In this document: positions 23,775-32,600 of the stretch, in pieces
Position numbering within the stretch: position 1 is the stretch's first letter
Layout of the letters: the number at the start of each line of letters is the position of its first letter
From: Sedimentisphaerales bacterium
GTDB lineage: Bacteria; Planctomycetota; Phycisphaerae; Sedimentisphaerales; Anaerohalosphaeraceae
Reading direction: 5' to 3'
Assembly: GCA_016930745.1 (NCBI GenBank)
Contig: JAFGGE010000034.1
Span: 1-34,799, forward strand
Length of the DNA stretch: 34,799 bases
Program-made: the position numbers and the translations under genes
Notes under the pieces: generated by a model
What the model saw: only the letters and a program-made list of their open reading frames with translations
The model's database searches: none
What the model was told of the DNA's origin: nothing

Positions 23775-24437
23775 TCATACAATCCCCCCGTCGGAAAGGG
23801 GTATGTAAAGAACAGTTTTTTCCAGGACTTTTTCGATATCTGCCCTTAGAGAATCGCTCATGGGTTCTATGGGCGAGTCGTACCGTCCTACGCAATTTCC
23901 ATCACGTCCAATCAGGAATTTGTTGAAATTCCATTGAATCGGCCCGCCATAGGGAGCGTTGGCTTCCGGATCAGTCAGCCATGCGTATAGCGGATGAATG
24001 TCATCTCCTTTGGCGCTGATTTTGGCGAACAGGGGAAATGTGACCCGGAAATTGGCGGTGCAAAATTGCCGAATCTCTTCGTTGGTTCCCGGCTCCTGAT
24101 TTCCGAAGTTATTGGCCGGAAAAGCCAGCACGACCAGGCCGCTGTCCTTATACGTCTCATACAGTTTTTGCAGGCCTTCATATTGCTTTGTAAAACCGCA
24201 TTTACTGGCAACATTCACCAGCAGAAGAACCTTTCCTTTGTATTGTGCGAGCGACACGAGATTGCCGTCCATGTCTGTCAGGTTAAAGGTATACAGCTTG
24301 GCCGCCGGCTCCTGATGGACGGTCTCCGCTCTGTGGGCGGATGGTTCATCGGCGGCTTGTTGGGACGTGTCTTTACAGCCGTACATTCCGAGAGAAAGTA
24401 AACCTATTCCAATCCATAGCTTTACCTGATTATGCAT
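23775..24437 (-). CDS. Glutathione peroxidase-family lipoprotein
   Basis: A 220-residue thiol peroxidase. MHNQVKLWIGIGLLSLGMYGC is a lipoprotein signal ending at Cys21, so the enzyme is probably anchored outside the cytoplasm. The Gpx core starts near residue 47. The peroxidatic residue is Cys80 in NVASKCGFT (cysteine, not selenocysteine), followed by FPANNFGNQEPGT (Gln) and IQWNFNKFLI (Trp/Asn), the usual catalytic tetrad. Such Cys-Gpx proteins typically reduce hydroperoxides with thioredoxin rather than glutathione. The start at 24437 is set by GGAAAGA; the frame extends to 24476 without support. It follows hflX in the same direction after 91 bases, so it may be co-transcribed. Confidence 0.88.
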   Translation of the reverse strand: MHNQVKLWIGIGLLSLGMYGCKDTSQQAADEPSAHRAETVHQEPAAKLYTFNLTDMDGNLVSLAQYKGKVLLLVNVASKCGFTKQYEGLQKLYETYKDSGLVVLAFPANNFGNQEPGTNEEIRQFCTANFRVTFPLFAKISAKGDDIHPLYAWLTDPEANAPYGGPIQWNFNKFLIGRDGNCVGRYDSPIEPMSDSLRADIEKVLEKTVLYIPLSDGGIV

Positions 24438-24528
24438 TCTTCTTTCCTTTTCATGGCTACGCCGATAGATAAACAATCAAGAAAAAAACGCGTTGTCCTG
24501 TCCCTGATGTTAGGATGACGTGAATTTC

Positions 24529-25848
24529 CTATTTTACCAATTCCACCGATACCGGCTGCAGTCGCTTCAGAAGAGAAAGCCGGCTTGTTCCCAGCCGGGC
24601 AATGATATGGACCATGCTGTCGATGTAGTTTTCTTCCAGAATCGTGCCATTGGCCCGCAGAAACGATTGTACTTTTCCGTTACCGGCCCGGAATGTCACC
24701 CGGATCTCCGCCTGACCGCCATGGAATCGGGACAACACCGCATCCGTCAAGGCATCGATATTCATGCCGGTCCGGGCGGACAGGCAAACCGCATCCGGAT
24801 AAATCGTCTGCAGGGAATCGAGCGTTGTCCTCTGCCGGATGGCGTCGCATTTGTTCAGAACCACCAGAATATCCTTCTTGTCGCACTCGATTTCCTTAAG
24901 TACGGCGTTGACACTCTTGATCTGCTCAAAGGCGCTGTCATTTCCGGCGTCCACCACATGCAGTAAAAGGTCCGCATTAACGGCTTCCTCCAGCGTGGCC
25001 TTAAAGGACGCCACCAGGTGATGCGGCAGGTTGCTGATAAAACCGACCGTGTCGCTGAGCAGCACCTGCGCCGATCCGTCGAGGGACCATTTCCGGGTTC
25101 GCGTGTCCAGCGTGGCAAAGAGGCGATCTTCAATGAACACATCCGCGCCGGTCAGCCGCTTCATCAGAGTGCTCTTTCCGGCGTTGGTGTATCCCACCAG
25201 GCAAATCTTAAAATGCCCCCGGCGTCCGCCGATTTCCCGCAGTTTTCGACGGTCTATGGAGACCAGTTCCCGTTTCAGTTCGGTAATCCGCCTGCTGACC
25301 AGGCGCCGGTCGATCTCAAGCTGCTTTTCGCCGGTGCCGCGCGTGCCAATACCGCCGACGGCTCCGGCGGCCGTAGCCCCGCCGGCCCCGGCCACGGTAT
25401 CCAGATGGGACCACATCCGGGTCAGTCGGGGATAGGTATACTCCAATTGGGCCAGTTCCACCTGCAGTTTGGCCTGGCGGGTCATCGCCCGCGTCGCAAA
25501 AATGTCGAGAATCAATTCGCTGCGGTCCAGAACCTTGGCCTCGGCAATTTTCTCCAGTTCGCGAATCTGACCGGGGGATAAATCATTGTCAAAGATGATG
25601 ACATCGGCCTTATGTTTTTTCACGCGATCGGCCAGCATATGGGCCTTGCCTGAACCGATATAGGTGGGGGCATGGATTCGCAGGATCTTTTGTTGAAATC
25701 GGTCTACAACCTCTGCGCCGGCCGTTTCGGCCAGGGCCGTCAATTCGGTCAGATTGTCGCTTTTATAACCTTCCGGGCCTCTTTTGATCGCCGCCACCAG
25801 GATGGCGCGTTCCTTCTTGACCCGGAGCTGATCACGTACCTTTTCCAA
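24529..25848 (-). CDS. hflX: Ribosome-associated GTPase HflX
   Basis: A 439-residue HflX. The N-terminal nucleotide-binding-like domain contains YIGSGKAHML and DVIIFDNDLSPGQIRELE, and a coiled linker carries VGGIGTRGTGEKQLEIDRR. The G domain has G1 GYTNAGKS, G3 DTVGF and G4 NKCD. HflX splits stalled or stress-hibernating ribosomes. It starts at TTG 25848. GGGAGG lies 12 bases upstream, longer than ideal, and TAGAGA lies closer, so the start is a little uncertain. An own promoter is predicted just upstream, within the gap to the small ORF. Length and motif order are normal. Confidence 0.93.
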   Translation of the reverse strand: MEKVRDQLRVKKERAILVAAIKRGPEGYKSDNLTELTALAETAGAEVVDRFQQKILRIHAPTYIGSGKAHMLADRVKKHKADVIIFDNDLSPGQIRELEKIAEAKVLDRSELILDIFATRAMTRQAKLQVELAQLEYTYPRLTRMWSHLDTVAGAGGATAAGAVGGIGTRGTGEKQLEIDRRLVSRRITELKRELVSIDRRKLREIGGRRGHFKICLVGYTNAGKSTLMKRLTGADVFIEDRLFATLDTRTRKWSLDGSAQVLLSDTVGFISNLPHHLVASFKATLEEAVNADLLLHVVDAGNDSAFEQIKSVNAVLKEIECDKKDILVVLNKCDAIRQRTTLDSLQTIYPDAVCLSARTGMNIDALTDAVLSRFHGGQAEIRVTFRAGNGKVQSFLRANGTILEENYIDSMVHIIARLGTSRLSLLKRLQPVSVELVK

Positions 25849-25888
25849 TCTCTATAAAAGCCTCCCATCAACAATACAATACGCCTGT

Positions 25889-25917
25889 ATTATAGCACGC
25901 CGCCGTTATCACTACAA
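25889..25917 (-). promoter_or_regulatory. Extended -10 promoter for hflX
   Basis: On the minus strand a perfect TATAAT (25894-25889) is preceded by TGC, making an extended TGnTATAAT. A weak -35, TTGTAG (25917-25912), lies 17 bases away. The predicted start, near 25881, gives a leader of about 33 bases before TTG 25848. Confidence 0.6.
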
Positions 25918-25955
25918 GAGTCAAAAGGTATTTGTGCGGATCAGGAAAGAGGCCA

Positions 25956-26123
25956 TTACCGTCGCCAGGCCGCTTTACGGACCATCAGGGGGGGTAATTG
26001 CTGGGGGCGGACATGGGTCATGTCCTGTTTGATGCAGCTTCGCTGGCTGGGGTAGACGTCCAGATCATACCCTTGGATCTTGCAGCGGATCGTTTTTTTC
26101 TTTCGAAGCAGCCAGGAAAGCAT
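25956..26123 (-). CDS. Small 55-residue basic protein, unknown
   Basis: A short open frame from ATG 26123 to TAA 25956, preceded by AAAGGAAC a few bases before the start, which is a credible ribosome site. The product starts MLSWLLRKKKTIRCKI, is rich in Lys/Arg, has two Cys (in IRCKIQGYDLDVYP and RSCIKQD) and ends in KAAWRR. No family is recognised and there is no signal peptide. It lies 107 bases upstream of hflX in the same direction, and divergently from the 248-residue gene. Whether it is translated rests on the ribosome site and the clean frame only. Confidence 0.45.
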   Translation of the reverse strand: MLSWLLRKKKTIRCKIQGYDLDVYPSQRSCIKQDMTHVRPQQLPPLMVRKAAWRR

Positions 26124-26278
26124 CGTGTTCCTTTGCTGAAACCACCTGTTTCACCATACACCTGATTTGCTATCGGTAGATCCATAGGCTCACTTAAGGG
26201 TCTCGTCTGAAATAGGGTCCCCGAACTTTGTTTCAGCGGATTCCCTGTTGCTGTGCGGATTTTATTGGGACGTCGGCC

Positions 26279-26307
26279 TTGTCTTCGTTTATCGTGCGGT
26301 TTATAGT
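26279..26307 (+). promoter_or_regulatory. Sigma-70-like promoter for the 248-residue unknown gene
   Basis: TTGTCT (26279-26284) and TATAGT (26302-26307) are spaced by exactly 17 bases (4/6 and 5/6 consensus). The predicted start near 26314 leaves a leader of about 36 bases before ATG 26350. Confidence 0.5.
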
Positions 26308-26349
26308 GTTGGGAAAATACTGTTTGTAGCGATTGTAAGGAAGCATGAC

Positions 26350-27096
26350 ATGGAGCCGATCAACCGCGAGAGCCGGACCAGCGTCCGTTTCCAGATCAGT
26401 TATGTACTGGCTTTCCCCTGGATGGCCGACACCGCCCGATCCGTAGAGTTTCAAAAGGCCCTGCTGGATCAGGGGCTGGAATTCGGGCAGGTCAATGTGA
26501 CGGAAAAACGCCTTACCCTGACCCGTCAGCAGCCGTCCCATCTGCAGATTCGGCTGGATTCGCCCGGCCCGCAGGTGGCCCAGATCCAGATTCTCTCGGC
26601 CAATCCGGGGTACGATATCGATTTGTTTTCCCGAGACGCAGAAGCGGCTACCGCGGCCTATAAACAGGCGTGGAGACTGGAACAATGCCAACTGATCCAG
26701 ACCTCGGCGGTGATCCATCATCTCTACAGCTCACGGGACCATGCCTTTAAGTACCTCTGGGAGGGACGTCTTGGCCAGTCTCCGGAGGACTTCAAGACGC
26801 TGGGTTCCCGTCCGGTCGCCGGCGGGGGGTTGCGGTTGCTGCTTCCGCCGCACCAGCAGAGCCAGGATCAGGAACCCCAGTCCATCGAAATCCGGGCCGA
26901 ATCGTTCCTGCGGGAGCCGCAAAAATTGCTCATTGAGACGATTTTTATCTGGCCTCGACCTCGTTCCCTTCAGCCGGGAGAGGATTTTTCTCCGGCCCGC
27001 TACCTGCAGCAGGTGGAAGAGTTTGCCGCTGTCGAAGTCTGGAACTTTTTCACCCAATCCCGCCCCCTGCCCCCCCGCGGTCCGGATATCGTATAA
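26350..27096 (+). CDS. Unknown 248-residue soluble protein
   Basis: The frame is open from 26248, but AAGGA eight bases before ATG 26350 and a promoter ending just upstream point to this start. The product (MEPINRESRTSVRFQISYVL) has no signal peptide or membrane segment. It is proline- and glutamine-rich toward its C-terminus (LLLPPHQQSQDQEPQ) and has a patterned alpha/beta composition. The first 110 residues, with FPWMADTARSVEFQKALLDQ and LTLTRQQPSHLQIRLD, look like a folded domain with repeated strands. I recognise no family and no catalytic motif. It stands alone between divergent and convergent neighbours, so context adds nothing. Confidence 0.65.
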   Translation: MEPINRESRTSVRFQISYVLAFPWMADTARSVEFQKALLDQGLEFGQVNVTEKRLTLTRQQPSHLQIRLDSPGPQVAQIQILSANPGYDIDLFSRDAEAATAAYKQAWRLEQCQLIQTSAVIHHLYSSRDHAFKYLWEGRLGQSPEDFKTLGSRPVAGGGLRLLLPPHQQSQDQEPQSIEIRAESFLREPQKLLIETIFIWPRPRSLQPGEDFSPARYLQQVEEFAAVEVWNFFTQSRPLPPRGPDIV

Positions 27097-27161
27097 AATG
27101 GGATTCCCCCCAATCGGCTCTTTGCTTTCGATTTCCTGTAACGATGGCGGGAACCGGGATG

Positions 27162-28973
27162 TTACCGGGCGTGGGACTCCTTCTTGATTAAAATGACCCA
27201 GTCTTTATTCGGCTCGTTCGGAGGGGCGCCGATCCCTTGTTTTCCCGGTCCGCGGACAAAGCGGACAGAACCGGCCTGCAGTGAGCCGCCGCGGCGGGGA
27301 TCATACCATTCGACCGAGAAGGAATCCTCTGTGTCCGCCAGATCGATTTCGGTCGTTCCTCCAAGAGGCAGATATACCGCGTAGACTTGCCCCGGCAGGG
27401 CCAGGCAATAATTTCCGCGTGGCACCCGCTCGTCGGCATGAGCCATTTGAGCAAAGGGAAGATACTTCGTAAAAAAGTCCGCCGCATGCCGGTTTTGATC
27501 CCACCAGAGATCCCGTGATCGCCAGTCTTCACAGTTCAGATCGTTGTGAGAGAACCGGTACCCGAAATACCATTCGACTCCCGCCGCGCCGCCCATTAAA
27601 GCGCCCCACAGATGACGGGTCCGATCTCTGTCATGGCCGGGATCGTCGGCGTCCGGCTTGACACCTATATCGGCTGGTCCGATCTCATCCAGGCAAACAT
27701 ACCATTTGTCGCCCGTTTTCACGGATTCATCGATCCATTTTCGAACCTGGTTATGGGTGTCCTCTGTCTGGAGGGATGGTCCCTGCAGATACTTGTATCC
27801 CAGCAGGGGTTTATACACCTGGTCGTACTGCCCCGGGAACGTATGGACCACGACGGGGTGGCCGTACGGATCCAGGTCGTGGAAGTACTTTGCAAAGGCT
27901 TTCCGTTGCTGATCCGTATTGGTGTTTTCCTCCCCCAGGTTCCATGTGATTCCCAGATGATGCCCGAACCGAGCCACCAACTCACGATAATACAACCTGC
28001 GTTGGGGGCCTAATTCCCCTTTGTCCAGACCCTGGTCGTTTTCCTGTTCCTGGCTTATGTTATGCAGCATGATTCCCAGTTTGTCCATGTGTTCGAATAC
28101 GATCTCCCATTGGTCGAGTTTGCTGCAGTCAAAGCGCCGGCGTTCCTGAGGATGGATCCACGGCCAGACATCCTTGCCGTCGCCGCCGTCCAGGTTGTAG
28201 GTAATAAAATACACACTGTTGACGCCTTTGTCCGCCAGGTAGTTAAGGCCGCCGACGAGGCCTTTACCCTTGCCGCCTTGCCAGGTGGGATCGCCCGGTC
28301 TCCAGTCTTTGACATGGGGCTGATAGGTGTGAAGAAAGACGCCCCCCTGTGCCTCTCCTTCCCGATTCAATCCGTCCGTATCGAATGTTCCGTCGAAATC
28401 CGCATATGCCAGAAGATTTTCCGGGCTATCGGCGCCGATTTTGATCCAATATTGACCGGATCCGGCAAACCGGAGATAGCCGCTGGGGGAAACGCGGAGA
28501 AAGCCTTTGCCGCGGAAGTCCCTTCCCGTCTTATCCGAAGGCTGAACCTGGAATGAGCCGGCCTGTCCGTCAAATGCCGTGTTTTCGCCGGCGTCCGGAG
28601 CAAGAGACATCGCAATATCTTGTCCTGTACGAAACGAGGCCTTGTAGCTCCATTGCCCCGGCGAATCCGGGACAAAGTGTACCCGCCATTTGTTGCCGGC
28701 CACCGCGCTGGTTTCGGCGGCGTTGCCGTCGGCGGCATAGTATCCGCAGACAGAAAATTCCCGGTCTTCCTGACGAAAGGCCACGACAAGGCGATAGTCC
28801 GTAAAAGGATTGATTTTTGCGGTTTCGCTGGTTTCCGGTCCGTCAAAAGTGAGGGTTATTGTATGCCAGACTTGCCGTATGCCGCGGATGTCCGCGGCGT
28901 AACCTGGAAGCGAAAAGAAGCCTGCCGCCATGGAAAAAAGGACCCCTATTCCAATCCCGAATCGTGCGTTCAT
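27162..28973 (-). CDS. Secreted DUF5060-type glycoside hydrolase (TIM barrel)
   Basis: A 603-residue protein with a Sec signal peptide (IGIGVLFSMAAGFFSLPGYA). Residues about 30-145 form a DUF5060-like beta-sandwich (WHTITLTFDGPETSE, PFTDYRLVVAF, WRVHFVPDSPGQWSYKASF). A TIM barrel follows, with candidate acid/base Glu348/349 in GITWNLGEEN and nucleophile Glu430 in YVCLDEIGPAD. The C-terminal ~100 residues resemble the small beta-domain (putative collagen-binding/DUF4038-associated) usual in this group. Such proteins act on plant or algal glycans, for example GH140-like enzymes, but the substrate is unknown here. GGAGG seven bases before ATG 28973 fixes the start. The gene is monocistronic in appearance. 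Confidence 0.75.
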   Translation of the reverse strand: MNARFGIGIGVLFSMAAGFFSLPGYAADIRGIRQVWHTITLTFDGPETSETAKINPFTDYRLVVAFRQEDREFSVCGYYAADGNAAETSAVAGNKWRVHFVPDSPGQWSYKASFRTGQDIAMSLAPDAGENTAFDGQAGSFQVQPSDKTGRDFRGKGFLRVSPSGYLRFAGSGQYWIKIGADSPENLLAYADFDGTFDTDGLNREGEAQGGVFLHTYQPHVKDWRPGDPTWQGGKGKGLVGGLNYLADKGVNSVYFITYNLDGGDGKDVWPWIHPQERRRFDCSKLDQWEIVFEHMDKLGIMLHNISQEQENDQGLDKGELGPQRRLYYRELVARFGHHLGITWNLGEENTNTDQQRKAFAKYFHDLDPYGHPVVVHTFPGQYDQVYKPLLGYKYLQGPSLQTEDTHNQVRKWIDESVKTGDKWYVCLDEIGPADIGVKPDADDPGHDRDRTRHLWGALMGGAAGVEWYFGYRFSHNDLNCEDWRSRDLWWDQNRHAADFFTKYLPFAQMAHADERVPRGNYCLALPGQVYAVYLPLGGTTEIDLADTEDSFSVEWYDPRRGGSLQAGSVRFVRGPGKQGIGAPPNEPNKDWVILIKKESHAR

Positions 28974-29134
28974 CCTACATCCTCCGCATCTTTTAAGATA
29001 ACGACACAAGGACAAGAGAAATAAACCAATACGTATTCCCTGTCATTCAAAGAAAAACAGCGTCAAGAACAACGTCTTTTTGCGCCGGAGATATTCTCCT
29101 TTTATGCATTTTTTATGGTCCGGAAGAGCCGTGA

Positions 29135-29617
29135 TTAGTCCGGAATAACCAGCCGCATACCGGGTTTGACTTTATCCGGATCGGACAGCGTCTTTTTATT
29201 GGCATCGAGAATTTTACGCCATTGGGTCGGCGAGCCATAATACTGCTGGGCGATATGGGACAATGTCTGACCTTGTTGGACTTCGTGAATCCGGACCGGT
29301 TTTCCTTCTTGGGCGTCCGCGGTCGCCGTATTGGCGGATGATGCCTGGGATGAATCAGCGATGTCGGAACTTTCCAGGGCTTCCAGAACGTTGATCTGCC
29401 GCTGGGTTGTGCTCTGATGCTGCGTTGTCCTGGAAGACGACGGCTCGCCGCGGCCGGGATCGAGGGTTTCATAACCGTCCTGGTCGCGGGGCATCTGCCG
29501 ATAGGTCTGCACCAGCCGGTCTTCCACCGAAGAACCGGGCCAGACGGAAATAATCAGGGTGGCGCCGGCGACCAGCGCCGCCCCGATCAGAATTCCGATT
29601 TTAACGTCCTTATTCAT
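29135..29617 (-). CDS. Membrane-anchored LysM-domain protein
   Basis: A 160-residue protein. An N-terminal membrane anchor (about 7-26, IGILIGAALVAGATLIISVW) is followed by a low-complexity Ser/Thr/Gln linker (about 55-105) and one LysM domain (about 111-158: HEVQQGQTLSHIAQQYYGS through KPGMRLVIPD). LysM binds the GlcNAc backbone of peptidoglycan, so the protein probably tethers or organises the envelope. AAGGA lies nine bases before the ATG. It starts 52 bases after secDF, so it is the likely last gene of the tgt-yajC-secDF operon. No catalytic domain is present. Confidence 0.82.
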   Translation of the reverse strand: MNKDVKIGILIGAALVAGATLIISVWPGSSVEDRLVQTYRQMPRDQDGYETLDPGRGEPSSSRTTQHQSTTQRQINVLEALESSDIADSSQASSANTATADAQEGKPVRIHEVQQGQTLSHIAQQYYGSPTQWRKILDANKKTLSDPDKVKPGMRLVIPD

Positions 29618-29669
29618 CTGTGCCCATCCTTTGTCCTGCCAAGAAGCGCATCCATGATTTTTCGAACGT

Positions 29670-32600
29670 TTATTTTTTCAATGACGTGTCCTTTTTGACG
29701 CCGATCAGCAGCAGCGGCGCTGCAATCGCAATCGAGGAATATGTTCCCACCACGATACCGATCAGCATGGCGAAGGTAAATCCGCGCAATCCCGTGCCGC
29801 CCCAGAGATACATTATCAGGACCACCAGGAAGGTTGTGAAGGAAGTCAGAAGGGTTCGGCTCAGAGTCTGATTAATGCTGTTGGTGATGATCTGCGGAGT
29901 CAGGGTGGACAGCTTGCCGCGATTTTCACGAATCCGGTCGAAGACCACGATCGTATCGTTCAGCGAATAGCCGATAATCGTCAGAAAAGCCGCGATGATC
30001 TGCAGGTTAATCTTGAAGTCCTGGATCAACAGCATCTTTCCGACAGGGGTGCCGGCCAGATAAGTGCATGCCATCACGGCCCCCAGCGTAATGCATACGT
30101 CATGCACCAAAGCCACGATGGCCGCTACCCCGTATCGGGCGGTTCCGAACCGAATCCAGATATACGCCACAATGGCGATCAGAGATAGAATGATCGCGAT
30201 CAGGGCGCGTGTTTTGGCTTCCTGCCCGATGGAAGGATCAATCTGAGTAACCCTCGAAAGCGTCGTCGAAAGCGAACCGGTTTGGATAATTTTGGTTTGT
30301 TCATTCGTTACGAATCGATTCCACTCCTCTTCGGACAGATCCCGGCTGCCCGCTTCCGGATGTACGCTGATATAGGTGAATTGACTGACTTCCTCTTCCG
30401 GATTCAGTTCCGCCAGATCGGCGCTGAGAATAGTGTACCGATGCCATGCCAAGTCCTGCATATCCGGCTTGAAGCGGATATCCCGAAAACGCTGTTTCAG
30501 ATCGGTCGCCGTCGTCGGTTCTCTCAGTTTTGCCGTGATCTTGATTCCGCCCAGATAATCGGCCAGTTCCACATCGGTGTCGGCCACCTTTTCCGTCGAG
30601 GCGATCTCGATGCCTAAATCTTCCCGCACCGACAAGTATCCTTCAAAGGCCTTTTGCACGGCGTTGCTGACCACCTCGTCCACTTCGGGCTCCTCGATCT
30701 GAGCCTTATCCTTAAAGGCCTCTTCCAGCACCAGCTTGACCATGCCTTTATTGACCTGGCTGGTGGAAACCAGGAACACCTTGCCCGCTTCCTCTTCGGC
30801 GACCATCAGGTTGTAAAGCGTACCGGGCGTTTTATCGTCGGCGGCGCGAATGGCGACTGTCACTTGTTCGACCGTCATGGGATTCTGTTCGAATTGCACT
30901 CGGCACAGGGTTTTGTTGGTTTCGGTTGTGGTGATTTCATACTGCAGATTGGATTGTCCGATGCTGTACACATTGGCCGCCGCCAATGCGACATTGTTGA
31001 AATTCTCTCGGGCAACCTGCTGGAAGCGTTTTTCCACCTTATCCCGGTTGTCCCATGGCGTGCTGGCCTTCAGATCGATCTGTACGCTCGTTCCGCCTGT
31101 AAATTCGATATCGTATTTGCTGTTTGTGGCCTCATCCCGCAGGAAAAAGACGGACAATCCGCCGAGAATCAAAAGGCCGGACACGACAAGAAAGACCTTA
31201 CGAAGGCCCATCCAGTTGATTTTCGCGTCATGGATGAGCCGGAACATGTTCAAATGGCCGGTTAACAGCCCCGTATCCAACTGAATGGAATAGATCATGC
31301 GGGTTACGAAAAGTGCCGTGAACATACTGGAAACGATCCCCAGCATCAGAACGATCGCAAAGCCCTTGATCTCTTCCGAGGCGACCATATAGAGGATCAA
31401 GGCCACAAAAAAGGTGGTGAGATTGGCGTCGAAAATCGTACGAAACGCCCGGCTGTATCCGTTGGCGATGGCGGTGCGAATGGGAGAGCCCCGTTCCTGC
31501 TCTTCGCGGATACGTTCAAAGATCAGCACGTTGGCGTCCACGCTCATGCCGATGGTTAAAATTAAACCGGCGATGCCCGGCAGGGTAAATGTCGCCTGCC
31601 AGATGGACATAATCGCCAGAATAAACAACAGGTTCAGAAGCAGGGCTATATCAGCGATCAAACCCGACCGCAGATAGTAGACCAACATGAACAAGGCGAC
31701 GGCGGCCAGACCAAAAAGACCCGCCATGATTCCCGCCCTGCGGTTGTCTTCCCCGATGGTCGAGCCGATGCTTTTCTCGCTGATCGGCACCTCGCTCAGG
31801 CTGGCTCGAAAGGAGCCGGCGTTGAGCTTATTGACCAGGTCCTGCACTTCGGTTTCCGTGAACCGGCCCGTAATCGTGCCGCTGCTGCTAATCGCCGATT
31901 CGATGTTCGGGGCCGAAATGGCCTGGTCGTCCAGCAGAATGCACAGAGGCCGGCCGATGTTGTTTCGGGTTACATTATAAAACAGATTGGCCGCGATCGG
32001 ATCGAGGGAGAAAAGAATCGCCGGCCAGCCGGTTTCCGGATTGATATACGGTCGGGCGCGTTTGAGTTTCCATTCCTGCTGACCCGAATCGCGAAGCATC
32101 TTTTCATTGGTCTGATTGCTGGCCAATACATAGATCTTATCGCCAAAGGATCCCAGTATGGCGCGTTCCACTTTCCAGTTTTTGGGGTCCTCGATCTGCA
32201 TCCAGACATAACGATCGTCCGAAGCGCCTTTGGGGCCTTTGGCCTGCAAGGCCTCGATATATCCCTCCAGTTCGCCGGTGTTCGTTTTCCCCGTCGGATC
32301 CGGATTCGTCGGGAGAATACGGAATTCCAGAACGCCGGCCCCTCGCAACATTCGTTTCAGGTCTTCCGGATCATCCAGGGCGCCGCGTATGGAAGCATAT
32401 TTCGTGAAGGTTTCGATGACTGCGTCGATTTTACCGGTTCGGTCGGGGAATTGCTCCTTGAGGCCGGTCAGGATTTTGGTCCGATCCGGCGTATCCGGCA
32501 TGTCCAGAGCGCTTGCCAGGGCATCCATATCCAGATTGATTTTCTGAAGCTCTTCGACAGCGGTTTGCCACTGCTGGCGCACGCCGTTTTCCTTTGTCAA

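Noticed and set aside
29087..29099. GGAGA-TAT-TCTCC inverted repeat followed by TTTTA on the plus strand
   Set aside because: No plus-strand gene ends here and the stem is only five pairs; it may be chance.
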